A DNA stretch of 39,425 nt from Allomuricauda sp. (GCF_028282265.1 NZ_JANQIH010000151.1:1-39425), one strand, 5' to 3'; shown: positions 29,221 through 38,208, numbered from the stretch's first letter. The notes: generated by a model from the letters alone, not told the origin. Program-made: numbers and translations.

Positions 29221-29637
29221 GTGAAGAAGACCGTATTTGTTTTTTCAGCCCTTATCATCGCTTTGCTGGCTCTCTTCAAGCTTAGCGAATACTCATATAT
29301 TTCTGGAGATTTGGGAATTGAAACCGCGATTTCCATAATTGCCATCCTTTTTTTCATCATTGGAGTTTATATTAATAAGCGGTCTAGTCCAAAAACAGAC
29401 GCGACCCTCCATCAAATTGACGAACAAAAAGTAAAACATCTCGGTATTAGCAAGCGGGAATACGAAGTTCTTGTCCAGATTTCCAAAGGACTTTCAAACA
29501 AAGAAATCGGTGAAAGACTCCATCTCTCCGAGAGTACGATTAAAACCCATGTTTCAAACCTACTGGTGAAACTTGACGCCAAACGAAGAACCCAGGCCAT
29601 ACAGATAGCAAAAGAGCTGAAAATCATAGCTGTATAG
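29221..29637 (+). CDS. LuxR-type HTH regulator with two N-terminal transmembrane segments
   Basis: Two hydrophobic segments then LGISKREYEVLVQISKGLSNKEIGERLHLSESTIKTHVSNLLVKLDAKRRTQAIQIA; GTG start. Confidence 0.87.
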   Translation: MKKTVFVFSALIIALLALFKLSEYSYISGDLGIETAISIIAILFFIIGVYINKRSSPKTDATLHQIDEQKVKHLGISKREYEVLVQISKGLSNKEIGERLHLSESTIKTHVSNLLVKLDAKRRTQAIQIAKELKIIAV

Positions 29638-29650
29638 CCCCAATCCTACG

Positions 29651-29674
29651 AAAGTACTAGGAAATTGGTACTTT
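29651..29674. promoter_or_regulatory. Inverted repeat AAAGTAC-N10-GTACTTT, candidate operator/stem between LuxR-type gene and DUF4199 gene
   Basis: Perfect 7-bp arms at 29651-29657 and 29668-29674; a TACATTTG (-7-like) box lies downstream at 29704-29711. Confidence 0.4.
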
Positions 29675-29738
29675 AGTATGACCCCTTCAGCGCCACTTCA
29701 ACCTACATTTGACCTAATCATTTTTAAACATCTCGATT

Positions 29739-30245
29739 ATGAAAAAAACAGTAATACGGTATGGTTCTTATGGTGCCATTGCCATTTGTCTTCTTTTCCT
29801 TGCTAGCTGGTTTGTTCTTGATGACCTTCCTCTTTCCACCCAAGAGGTTTTAGGGTATGTTTCCATGATTGTCTCCCTGAGTTTTGTTTTTTTCGGAATA
29901 AAACATTTTAGGGACAATGAAAATGATGGAAAGGTTAGTTTTAAAAAAGCGTTGACCATTGGTATTCTAATTAGTTTAATAACTGCTTTTGTATTTGGTA
30001 TTTTGGATGTCATCTACACCGAAGTGCTGAATCCAGAATTTATGGATAACTATTACGAACAAACCACTAAAAACATGGAGGAAAGACTATCGGCCGAAGA
30101 ATTTAAGGTGAAACTGGCCGAAATGGAATCCCAAAAGGAAATGTTCAGCAATCCCATTTTCACTTTTGCCATCATGGGGATGACCGTTTTTGTTATTGGA
30201 TTTATCATCTCATTGATTTCAGCATTGATACTGCAACGTAAATAA
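29739..30245 (+). CDS. DUF4199 domain membrane protein
   Basis: Typical layout: TMs plus YTEVLNPEFMDNYYEQTTKNMEERLSAEEFKVKLAEMESQKEMFSNPIFTF. Confidence 0.82.
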   Translation: MKKTVIRYGSYGAIAICLLFLASWFVLDDLPLSTQEVLGYVSMIVSLSFVFFGIKHFRDNENDGKVSFKKALTIGILISLITAFVFGILDVIYTEVLNPEFMDNYYEQTTKNMEERLSAEEFKVKLAEMESQKEMFSNPIFTFAIMGMTVFVIGFIISLISALILQRK

Positions 30246-30253
30246 ATAACACT

Positions 30254-30715
30254 ATGACCATTGAAGCCAAAACTCCGGATGAGTACATTGAAAAACTTCC
30301 AGAAAACCGTAAGGAAGCTGTTTCAAAGCTTAGGGAAACTGTAAAGACCAACTTGCCCCAAGGTTTCGAAGAGTGTATCAGTTACAAAATGATAGGATAT
30401 GTAGTACCACATTCATTGTATCCTTCAGGTTACCATTGTGACCCGAAATTACCTCTCCCCTTTATCAATATTGCTTCGCAGAAGCACTTTGTCGCGCTCT
30501 ACCATTCTGGCATTTATGCCAACCAAGAACTTTCGGATTGGTTTACCGCAGAGTATCCGAAATATGTCAAGACCAAATTGGACATGGGAAAGAGTTGCAT
30601 TCGGTTTAAAAACCCAGATACCATTCCTTTTGGATTGATTGCGGAATTATGCCAAAAAATGACTCCAGAAGACTGGATAAGCTTATATGAAAACAACACA
30701 AAAAACAGGAAATGA
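30254..30715 (+). CDS. DUF1801 domain-containing protein
   Basis: TPDEYIEKLPENRKEAVSKLRETVKTNLPQGFEECISYKMIGYVVPHSLYPSGYH. Confidence 0.85.
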   Translation: MTIEAKTPDEYIEKLPENRKEAVSKLRETVKTNLPQGFEECISYKMIGYVVPHSLYPSGYHCDPKLPLPFINIASQKHFVALYHSGIYANQELSDWFTAEYPKYVKTKLDMGKSCIRFKNPDTIPFGLIAELCQKMTPEDWISLYENNTKNRK

Positions 30716-31110
30716 AAAATAGAGTAACAGGATTGGGTGGGTTTTTCTTCAAAACCAAGAATCCAGACAACATCAAAGAATGGTACAAAAATCACTTGGG
30801 CATTCCAACCGACAATTACGGCTGGAGTTTCTGGTGGAAGGATAAAGAGGGCAATGATTGTATGACACAATGGAGCCCCTTCAATGAAGATACCGACTAC
30901 TTTCAACCCAGTGAAAAACAGTTTATGATGAACTTTAGGGTTGAAAATTTGGTAGAGCTTTTGGACGTTTTGAAAAATGAGGGGGTAACCGTTGTAGGTG
31001 ATATGCAAGAATATGATTATGGTAAGTTTGGTTGGATATTGGACCCAGAAGGCAACAAAATTGAACTATGGGAGCCTGTTGATAAAGCGTTCCTAGAGCA
31101 AACGAAATAA
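30712..31110 (+). CDS. VOC (glyoxalase/bleomycin resistance) family protein
   Basis: GLGGFFFKTKNPDNIKEWYKNHLGI...GWILDPEGNKIELWEPVD; 4-bp overlap with the upstream gene. Confidence 0.88.
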   Translation: MKNRVTGLGGFFFKTKNPDNIKEWYKNHLGIPTDNYGWSFWWKDKEGNDCMTQWSPFNEDTDYFQPSEKQFMMNFRVENLVELLDVLKNEGVTVVGDMQEYDYGKFGWILDPEGNKIELWEPVDKAFLEQTK

Positions 31111-31150
31111 TCCTTATTTTTAGACATGTACAACCAACAAAGTAAATACC

Positions 31151-31624
31151 ATGTCTGAAGAAAAAAAAGATTTAGGAGATAAGTCGGAAGAGGCTTTTGA
31201 CAAAGCCAAGGAAGCCGCCAAGGAAACTGCTGAGGAGGCTAAAGAGGCTGCAAAGGATTTTGCAGATGAAGCCAAAGAAGCTGCCCAAGAATTCAAGGAA
31301 GATGTGAAAGAAGCTTTTGACCCGGCAAACCCGGAAAGTGGAAAGACCGTTGCGATCGTAGCCCATCTTACCGTCATTGGATGGATTATCGCTATTATCA
31401 TGAACAGTAGCAACAAGACCGAAATAGGTTCCTTTTATATAAGACAGGTGCTGGGTATTATGTTAATCGGTTTTATTCTGGGAATAATTCCAATTGTGAA
31501 TTTCATTGGGGTGATTTTGACCCTCATTCTTTGGATAGTTAGTTTGGTCGGTGCCATCAACGGAAATCAAAAACCTGTGTTCTTGGTAGGAGAGTATTTC
31601 CAGAACTGGTTTAAGGGACTATAA
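31151..31624 (+). CDS. Membrane protein with N-terminal LEA-like 11-mer repeat helix and C-terminal DUF4870/Tic20-like membrane domain
   Basis: AKEAAKETAEE/AKEAAKDFADE/AKEAAQEFKED repeats; TM domain GKTVAIVAHLTVIGWIIAIIMNSSNKTEIGSFYIRQVLGIMLIG. Confidence 0.78.
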   Translation: MSEEKKDLGDKSEEAFDKAKEAAKETAEEAKEAAKDFADEAKEAAQEFKEDVKEAFDPANPESGKTVAIVAHLTVIGWIIAIIMNSSNKTEIGSFYIRQVLGIMLIGFILGIIPIVNFIGVILTLILWIVSLVGAINGNQKPVFLVGEYFQNWFKGL

Positions 31625-31633
31625 AACACTAAA

Positions 31634-31665
31634 AAAAGTCAGAAAAACATCCTCTGGCTTTTTTA
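31634..31665 (+). terminator. Rho-independent terminator
   Basis: AAAGTCAGA / TCTGGCTTT (one G-T) hairpin followed by T-run. Confidence 0.65.
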
Positions 31666-31681
31666 TTTATTGATTTTATCG

Positions 31682-31697
31682 TAATATTGCAATATTA
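31682..31697. promoter_or_regulatory. 16-bp perfect palindrome TAATATTGCAATATTA, candidate ArsR operator
   Basis: Perfect palindrome 7 bp upstream of the arsR-like ATG (31705). Confidence 0.7.
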
Positions 31698-31704
31698 AAT
31701 TATT

Positions 31705-32028
31705 ATGGGGGTTACAAAAGCACATATTTTTTCGGTAGAGCAAAATGAGCTCGCACAAGCAGCCAAGGTTCTTGCGCATCCAGCACGTATTGCTATCTTG
31801 GAATATATCAGCAAACAGGAAGCTTGTATTTGTAACGACCTTGTAGATGTTATCGGGTTGGCACAGCCTACCATATCACAACATCTGAACGAAATCAAAA
31901 AAATAGGCCTGCTCGAAGGAACCTTTGAAGGGAAAAATCTTTGCTATTGCATAAACCAGAACAGATGGGTTGAACTGCAGGAGGCCTTTCACACCTTTTT
32001 TTCCAATATTAACCGTAATTGTTGTTAA
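31705..32028 (+). CDS. arsR: ArsR/SmtB family metalloregulator
   Basis: AKVLAHPARIAILEYISKQEACICNDLVDVIGLAQPTISQHLNEIKKIGLLEG; Cys pair in ACICND and C-terminal CC. Confidence 0.9.
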   Translation: MGVTKAHIFSVEQNELAQAAKVLAHPARIAILEYISKQEACICNDLVDVIGLAQPTISQHLNEIKKIGLLEGTFEGKNLCYCINQNRWVELQEAFHTFFSNINRNCC

Positions 32029-32031
32029 ATC

Positions 32032-32529
32032 ATGAGTACGAAAGAATTCTTGGAACTACTTAAATCCAACCAAAACAAAGAACTTATGTTCGAATACCTA
32101 CCTGGCAAATATGTTGGTGCCAACTATCATATTACCGAGGTTAAAAATATCACCATTGACTCCGTTGATTGTGGTGCAGGAACAGATTTCTGGAAAGAAA
32201 CCATTGTGCAGCTATGGGAAAGTCCAAAGGAAACAGATAAAAAGGAATTCATGTCAAGTTATAAGGCGTTGGGCATTCTTAACAAAGTAGACCGTATGCA
32301 CCCCATGACCCAAGATGCTGAACTGAAAATTGAATATAGCAACACAACATTTCACACCGCCCAGCTCTTTGTTCAAGGCTACTCCATCGGTAAAAATGCT
32401 TTAATTCTTCACCTCTCAGTCAAAAAAACAGACTGTAAAGCCAAAGAAACCTGTGGCGTACCTGTTGAAACTCACGAAAGTCAAAAAGAATTGGCGAATT
32501 GTTGTGCGCCTGGAAGCGGTTGTTGCTAA
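32032..32529 (+). CDS. DUF6428 family protein with Cys-rich C-terminus
   Basis: FLELLKSNQNKELMFEYLPGKYVGANYHITEVKNITIDSVDCGAGTDFWKETIVQLWES; tail CCAPGSGCC; ars-cluster context. Confidence 0.8.
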   Translation: MSTKEFLELLKSNQNKELMFEYLPGKYVGANYHITEVKNITIDSVDCGAGTDFWKETIVQLWESPKETDKKEFMSSYKALGILNKVDRMHPMTQDAELKIEYSNTTFHTAQLFVQGYSIGKNALILHLSVKKTDCKAKETCGVPVETHESQKELANCCAPGSGCC

Positions 32530-32541
32530 CTTTGTTATACC

Positions 32542-33033
32542 ATGAAGATACGTGAAATGAGTCCCGATGATTGGGAGTCTGTTTCCAAAATTTATAAGGA
32601 AGGTATCGAAACGGGCATAGCTACTTTCGAACAGCAAATCCCTTCCTATGAGCATTGGGACGAAGCGCATATCCAATCATGTAGATTAGTGGTGGAAGAA
32701 AACGGAACGCTGTTGGGATGGGCAGCTTTATCTCCTGTTTCCAGTCGATGTGTGTATGGAGGTGTTGGCGAGGTCAGTATATATGTGGGAAACTTGAGTC
32801 GTGGAAAGGGAGTTGGGAAAGCACTTTTGCAACAGCTTATCGATGAAAGTGAAAAAGCCGGTTTTTGGACGATTCAATCGGGAATCTTCCCAGAGAATAA
32901 GGCAAGTATACATCTCCATGAAAAAGTAGGCTTCCGATTTATCGGAAAACGAGAACGGGTTGGCAAAATACATGGGGTTTGGAAGGATAACCTCCTTTTT
33001 GAAAAACGTAGTAACCAAGTAGGAATAGATTAA
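32542..33033 (+). CDS. GNAT N-acetyltransferase, phosphinothricin-acetyltransferase/ArsN1-like
   Basis: YKEGIETGIATFEQQIPSYEHWDEAHIQSCRLVVEENGTLLGWAALSPVSSRCVYGGVGEVSIYVGNLSRGKGVGKALL; ars-cluster context. Confidence 0.85.
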   Translation: MKIREMSPDDWESVSKIYKEGIETGIATFEQQIPSYEHWDEAHIQSCRLVVEENGTLLGWAALSPVSSRCVYGGVGEVSIYVGNLSRGKGVGKALLQQLIDESEKAGFWTIQSGIFPENKASIHLHEKVGFRFIGKRERVGKIHGVWKDNLLFEKRSNQVGID

Positions 33034-33052
33034 TCATCAAATCAAAAAAACT

Positions 33053-33475
33053 ATGAAAAACGTATTGGTCCTCTGCACAGGAAATTCATGCCGAAGCCAA
33101 ATGGCCCATGGCTATTTGAACAGCTACCAAGATTCATTGGCAAAGATTTACAGCGCTGGTATCGAAACCCACGGACTGAATCCGGGAGCGGTTGCCATTA
33201 TGAAAGAAGATGGCATTGATATCTCCCACCACACATCAAATCATGTGGATGAATACGAAGGGATTGAGTGGGACTACATCATAACCGTATGTGATCACGC
33301 CAAAGAGAATTGTCCGTTCATTCCCGCTAAAAACGCTGAGCGAATACACCACAACTTTTCAGACCCTTCAAAAGTTAAAGGAACAGAACAGGAAATTCAT
33401 GAAGCTTTTTTTAAGACACGAGAAGAAATCAAGGAGTTTTGCTATGAGTTTATAAAAGAAGAGCTCACAAATTAA
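33053..33475 (+). CDS. arsC: Arsenate reductase (low-MW protein tyrosine phosphatase family)
   Basis: P-loop LCTGNSCRSQMAHGYL and resolving-Cys region TVCDHAKENCPF. Confidence 0.9.
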   Translation: MKNVLVLCTGNSCRSQMAHGYLNSYQDSLAKIYSAGIETHGLNPGAVAIMKEDGIDISHHTSNHVDEYEGIEWDYIITVCDHAKENCPFIPAKNAERIHHNFSDPSKVKGTEQEIHEAFFKTREEIKEFCYEFIKEELTN

Positions 33476-33482
33476 AGGCTTA

Positions 33483-34484
33483 TTACTGTTCTTCATAATC
33501 TAAGGGCAGCAGGTCGGCTATTCTTTTTGTTCCCATGTCTCCCCCAAAAAGAATGGGCTTTTTTGACGTGTGATTTCCGAAGGAATCGATAAAAAATACG
33601 TTGCCTTCCATTTTCATGAGGGAACCAAAGCTATCCAAATAGGTGATGTAAAGTTCTTTTTCCTTGCATGAAACTAGGGCAATTCCGGTTTTTGAATGTT
33701 CCAACAATAAAACTGAATAAGAATCTGTTTCAAAAGCGTTTCTATAAACCTTGAAGCTTTCTTCCTTCAATTTCTTTTGGTACAAAGAACGCATGAAGTG
33801 CAACGTGGACCCTTGATACACCTTTTTGCGCCTTCGGATGGATTTTGCCCCTTTCTTATCTACAAAAAAAGACTTGCCGGTATTAAAGGTTCTTTCAATC
33901 TTAGGATCCAATTTCTCGCTATTACTGAAAATCAACTTAAAATTCTCGAGAACATAGTTGATTTCATATCCCAAATACTCATTCTTAATCTGAAGCGGAA
34001 CATTGGCAAAGGCATACATCGTCTTTTCCGAATTGCTATAATGAAGTATCAAATCTTGCGGATTGGCAATTGTGGTTTCGCGGGCAGCTCGTGTCTCTCC
34101 CAGAAACTCCCTCAAAAATATCCTCATTTTCTTTTTTCTGTCCCAAATGTCCTCTTCCAAAACCACCTCATTCAGTTCGATCAACTTTGGTTTTAAATAA
34201 ACAACACCCATGTTCGCTTGAACTGAATCGAACAGAGCTGTTTTGTATCCGATATGACTAACTACCAAAGTAGCTGTCATTTCTTCCCTTTTTTTAAGCT
34301 CAAAAAAACCGTTCCGATTAGTAACAGTACCCAAAGTGGTTCCATCAAAAAAGACCGATGCCCCAATCAAAGGTTGCTCTGTTCCAGTCTCTTTGACATA
34401 TCCTGAAATTAATGTTTGTCCTGAACAAAAAACTATGGAAAAAACCGCGAAAACTACTGTTAAGAAAATGCTGCGGTAGGGCAT
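33483..34484 (-). CDS. Carboxypeptidase-like regulatory domain-containing protein
   Basis: Signal peptide; ISGYVKETGTEQPLIGASVFFDGTTLGTVTNRNGFFELK. Confidence 0.85.
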   Translation of the reverse strand: MPYRSIFLTVVFAVFSIVFCSGQTLISGYVKETGTEQPLIGASVFFDGTTLGTVTNRNGFFELKKREEMTATLVVSHIGYKTALFDSVQANMGVVYLKPKLIELNEVVLEEDIWDRKKKMRIFLREFLGETRAARETTIANPQDLILHYSNSEKTMYAFANVPLQIKNEYLGYEINYVLENFKLIFSNSEKLDPKIERTFNTGKSFFVDKKGAKSIRRRKKVYQGSTLHFMRSLYQKKLKEESFKVYRNAFETDSYSVLLLEHSKTGIALVSCKEKELYITYLDSFGSLMKMEGNVFFIDSFGNHTSKKPILFGGDMGTKRIADLLPLDYEEQ

Positions 34485-34485
34485 T

Positions 34486-36279
34486 TTAGGGGTTTTTAAG
34501 TTCCAATTCTGCTTGGAATTCCTCCATAACCGGCTTTACGGTACTTTCGGGGAGGTCGGCAATTTTAATATACATCAATCCATCCACTGAATTATTGAAA
34601 AGGGGGTCCACATTAAAAGCAACAACTTTCGCATTCTGCTTAATGTACTTTTTAATCAATACCGGTAAACGAAGACTGCCAGGTTCCACTTCGCTGATAA
34701 GCTTATCAAATTTATTGAGGTCGGCCTGGGTTTCATCAAAAACAAACTCTTTATCAGCATCGTTGAGCTTCACCTTAAACTCTTTTTTGGGACGAATGTA
34801 TTGCGCCACATAAGGATCCCAATAATTGGATTTCATGAATTCAATCATCAAAGATTTCGAGAAATTCGAAAACTGATTACTTATACTTACCCCTCCAATT
34901 AAGTATTTGTGTTCTGGATGTCTTAGAGTGGTATGGACGATTCCCTTCCATAACAAGAAGAGCGGCATCGGTTTTTGCTGGTATTCTTTTACGATATAGG
35001 CCCGCCCCATTTCAATGGATTTCCTCATCATTCCATATAGCTCCGGTTCAAATCGAAAAAGATCTTGAAGGTAAAACCCGTCAATCCCATATTTTTCAAA
35101 TATCTGGGACCCCAATCCCATTCGATACGCCCCTACAATAATTTTCTCTTCATTATCCCAAAGAAAAAGGTGATGGTAGTACGAATCAAACTGGTCAAGG
35201 TCAATGGCGTTATTGGTTCCCTCTCCTACTTCCCGAAAAGTAATTTCGCGCTGGCGACCTATCTCTTTTAGGATAAAGGGCATATCTTTCTCTTGGGCCA
35301 AGTAAACCTCGTAGTTTTTACTTTGGAGCAACCTACAATCCTTTTCCCTAAGCTTTTCTATCTCCCCTTCAAGCACCTTCACACTAACGGCGGAAGCAAT
35401 TTTTTTAGGGGACTTCGGAATTTTCAGCGATGTGGGCACCTTATCAATCAATCGTTCCGTTTCAAAGGCATTAGCCAGTAAATAGGTTTTCTTGCGGAGC
35501 AACTCTGTGAATCCATCCAAAGTTTCTTCTTCTTTCTGGGAATCGACTGATATGGGCTGACCCACTCGAACCTTTATGGGTCTTCGGCTTTGGGTAGTTA
35601 GCTCAGATGGAAGCTTCGCGGTCCTAAAGACATCGTTCATCTTTGAAAGTCGGTAAAAAAGACGACTGTTTCGAGCGTGAAAATAGATAGGCACAACAGG
35701 TACTTCCGCCTTACGTATCAATTTAATGGCCGCTTCTTCCCAAGGGCGATCCACGACCAACTTTCCGTCTTTATAAGTAGACACTTCTCCGGCCGGAAAA
35801 ATTCCAAGGGGATGACCATCCCTTAAGTGCGAAAGAGCATTCTTAAAACCCATGACACTGCTTTTTGCGTCCTTATGGCTTTCAAAAGGATTAACAGGCA
35901 TAATATAGGGTTTCAAAGGCTGAATACGTTGTAACAAAAAATTGGCAATGATTTTAAAATCCTCGCGCTGTTGCAACATTAGCTTCAGCAATAAAACTCC
36001 GTCGATTCCACCCAAAGGATGATTGCTGATGGTAATGAAAGGCCCAGATTTCGGTAGTCGCTTTAGGTCTTCCTCAGGAATTTCGAAATCTATTTCATAG
36101 TGCTCAAGGATAGCATCCAAAAAATCGGGGCCATCAAGCTCTCGGTTTCTGTTATAGAAACGATTTATGGTGGTCATTTTGGTAGCCACCATCAAAAGCC
36201 AACCTATAAAAGTGCCTAAGAAGCCATACCGATTCACATGAATCACCTTTGCTACTTCCTTCGCCGAAACCAACCCCAT
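34486..36279 (-). CDS. olsF: Bifunctional acyltransferase: PlsC-like O-acyltransferase fused to OlsB-like GNAT N-acyltransferase (OlsF-type)
   Basis: N-terminal ISNHPLGGIDGVLLLKL (HX4D) and FPAGEVSTYKDGKLVVDRPWEEAAIKL; C-terminal IVGAYRMGLGSQIFEKYGIDGFYLQDLFRFEPELYGMMRKSIEMGRAYIVKEYQQKPMPLFLLWKGI. Confidence 0.75.
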   Translation of the reverse strand: MGLVSAKEVAKVIHVNRYGFLGTFIGWLLMVATKMTTINRFYNRNRELDGPDFLDAILEHYEIDFEIPEEDLKRLPKSGPFITISNHPLGGIDGVLLLKLMLQQREDFKIIANFLLQRIQPLKPYIMPVNPFESHKDAKSSVMGFKNALSHLRDGHPLGIFPAGEVSTYKDGKLVVDRPWEEAAIKLIRKAEVPVVPIYFHARNSRLFYRLSKMNDVFRTAKLPSELTTQSRRPIKVRVGQPISVDSQKEEETLDGFTELLRKKTYLLANAFETERLIDKVPTSLKIPKSPKKIASAVSVKVLEGEIEKLREKDCRLLQSKNYEVYLAQEKDMPFILKEIGRQREITFREVGEGTNNAIDLDQFDSYYHHLFLWDNEEKIIVGAYRMGLGSQIFEKYGIDGFYLQDLFRFEPELYGMMRKSIEMGRAYIVKEYQQKPMPLFLLWKGIVHTTLRHPEHKYLIGGVSISNQFSNFSKSLMIEFMKSNYWDPYVAQYIRPKKEFKVKLNDADKEFVFDETQADLNKFDKLISEVEPGSLRLPVLIKKYIKQNAKVVAFNVDPLFNNSVDGLMYIKIADLPESTVKPVMEEFQAELELKNP

Positions 36280-36354
36280 GCTTTATCAATTAGGTAAAGG
36301 TAAATATAGGAAATAACCCAAACAGGGAAGCAAACAATTAAAACCCAAACGAAT

Positions 36355-37605
36355 TTATTTTACAACCAGCTGGACCGTCTCCCTGCCTCGTTGCTCGACC
36401 AAAACTGTTCTTCCGTTTTGAAAGGATTTCAAAGCATCATCATTAAAATGGCGTATGGTATATAATGAAACATTTTCATGACAGACCACCTTGAATTTTC
36501 TTTTAAGCTCTTCCAACATGGATGGCAATCCTCCAAACTTGTTGTCCAAACAAACAGAGAAACTTATTGCTGAATTTTGAATGAGATCTACTTTCATGCG
36601 GTGATCGTGGAACAATTTGAAGATTTCACTTATGTTGTTTTCAACTATGAAGGAGAAGTCAAGGGAGGACAGTTTTAATAAAACCTGATTTTTCTTCACA
36701 ATGAAGCAAGGTATTTCAGGTGAGATTCCCTGACCCTTAGCAACCTTGGTCCCATTCCCTGACGGATCAATAAAAGACTTTACATGTAAAGGAATCTCCT
36801 TGCGCTGCAGGGGTTGAAGTGTTTTGGGATGAATCACGGAAGCTCCATAAAAAGCCAATTCGATAGCCTCTCGATACGAAACATGGTCCAAAAGTTGGGT
36901 TTCCTTAAAAGTACGGGGGTCAGCATTCAATACCCCAGGAACATCTTTCCAGATAGTCACCGAATCGGCATTAAGACAATAAGCCAAAATTGCGGCTGTA
37001 TAATCCGACCCTTCTCGTCCTAGTGTCGTGGTAAAGTTATTGTCATCACTTCCCAAGAATCCCTGTGAAATATTGAGCTTGGTAACGTCTACTTTTTCAT
37101 TGACTTCTTTTTGGGTACGTTCCCAATTTACCCTTGCATCTCTATACGAGCTGTCTGTTTTAATCAACTCCCGTACATCTTGCCAAACATTGGGTATTCC
37201 TACTTCGTTGAGATAGGCACTTACAATAGTGGTTGAAATCAGTTCTCCATAACCCACTACCTGATCATACACGAATGAATACTTTGGCGACTTGTTCCAC
37301 GCTAAAAAGCCCTTTACTTCCTCAAAAAGAGCCTTGACCTTTGCGTAAATAGGATGATTTTTGTTTTCAAACAAATCAACCAAAATGGCATTATGATATT
37401 CCAACACTTCTTGTAAAGCATTAGATACTTTATCCTTATCTTCAAAATAAGCTTCAACCACATTTTCCATGGCATTGGTCATTTTTCCCATGGCTGAAAC
37501 CACTAAAAAAGTGTCGCTGTATCCGACCTCTTGCAATACCCTTACCAAGTTCTTCACTCCGTTTGCATCCTTGACAGATGCACCGCCAAACTTAAAAACT
37601 CTCAT
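36355..37605 (-). CDS. lysC: Aspartate kinase
   Basis: MRVFKFGGASVKDANGVKNLV, TTLGREGSDYTAAILAYCLNADSVTIWKDVPGVLNADPR. Confidence 0.92.
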   Translation of the reverse strand: MRVFKFGGASVKDANGVKNLVRVLQEVGYSDTFLVVSAMGKMTNAMENVVEAYFEDKDKVSNALQEVLEYHNAILVDLFENKNHPIYAKVKALFEEVKGFLAWNKSPKYSFVYDQVVGYGELISTTIVSAYLNEVGIPNVWQDVRELIKTDSSYRDARVNWERTQKEVNEKVDVTKLNISQGFLGSDDNNFTTTLGREGSDYTAAILAYCLNADSVTIWKDVPGVLNADPRTFKETQLLDHVSYREAIELAFYGASVIHPKTLQPLQRKEIPLHVKSFIDPSGNGTKVAKGQGISPEIPCFIVKKNQVLLKLSSLDFSFIVENNISEIFKLFHDHRMKVDLIQNSAISFSVCLDNKFGGLPSMLEELKRKFKVVCHENVSLYTIRHFNDDALKSFQNGRTVLVEQRGRETVQLVVK

Positions 37606-38099
37606 GTAATCTTTTCTGAATTTATATTTTCTATATATGCTTCAATTCCTTTTTCATTTAACTGAACCACGTCCCAATCTCGCATTACCTTTGCACCCTT
37701 GCTTTCATAAAAAGTGATGGCCGGATCATTCCAATCCAAAACCTCCCAACAGATTCGTTTTACCCCCAGGGCATATCCATACCTAACAACCTCATCCAAA
37801 AGCGCTGATCCGACTCCCTTGCCCCTCGCCTTTTCTGTAATAATTAGGTCCTCCAGATGAATCACAGGCCCTTTCCAGGTAGAATAACGAGGGTATACCA
37901 AGGCGATGCCCAAGATTTGGTCAAGATTTTCGGCGACAAAACAATGAAAAAGTGGTTTTTTACCAAAACCATCTCTTATCAAATCCTCAGATGTGACCTC
38001 AACTTCCTGAGGTTCATTTTCATACTCCGCCAATTCCTGAATCAAGCCGATGACCTGATTCATGTCTTCTTTACGAGCTTCTCGAATTGCAAATTCCAT
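37602..38099 (-). CDS. GNAT family N-acetyltransferase (diamine/spermidine acetyltransferase-like)
   Basis: FAIREARKEDMNQVIGLIQELAEYENEPQEVEVTSEDLIRDGFG...LEDLIITEKARGKGVGSALL; start at MEFAIRE. Confidence 0.87.
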   Translation of the reverse strand: MEFAIREARKEDMNQVIGLIQELAEYENEPQEVEVTSEDLIRDGFGKKPLFHCFVAENLDQILGIALVYPRYSTWKGPVIHLEDLIITEKARGKGVGSALLDEVVRYGYALGVKRICWEVLDWNDPAITFYESKGAKVMRDWDVVQLNEKGIEAYIENINSEKIT

Positions 38100-38208
38100 A
38101 TTGTTACAAATAAAACTCAAAGTTATAAATATCTAAAACTAAACCTCATCGAAAACGATGTAGTATCACAAAATACCCGATATTTGCCTTCAAATAAAAC
38201 ACTCTTCC

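Noticed and set aside
30514-31008. 164-aa minus-strand ORF
   Set aside because: Antisense to the DUF1801 and VOC genes; no domain signature.
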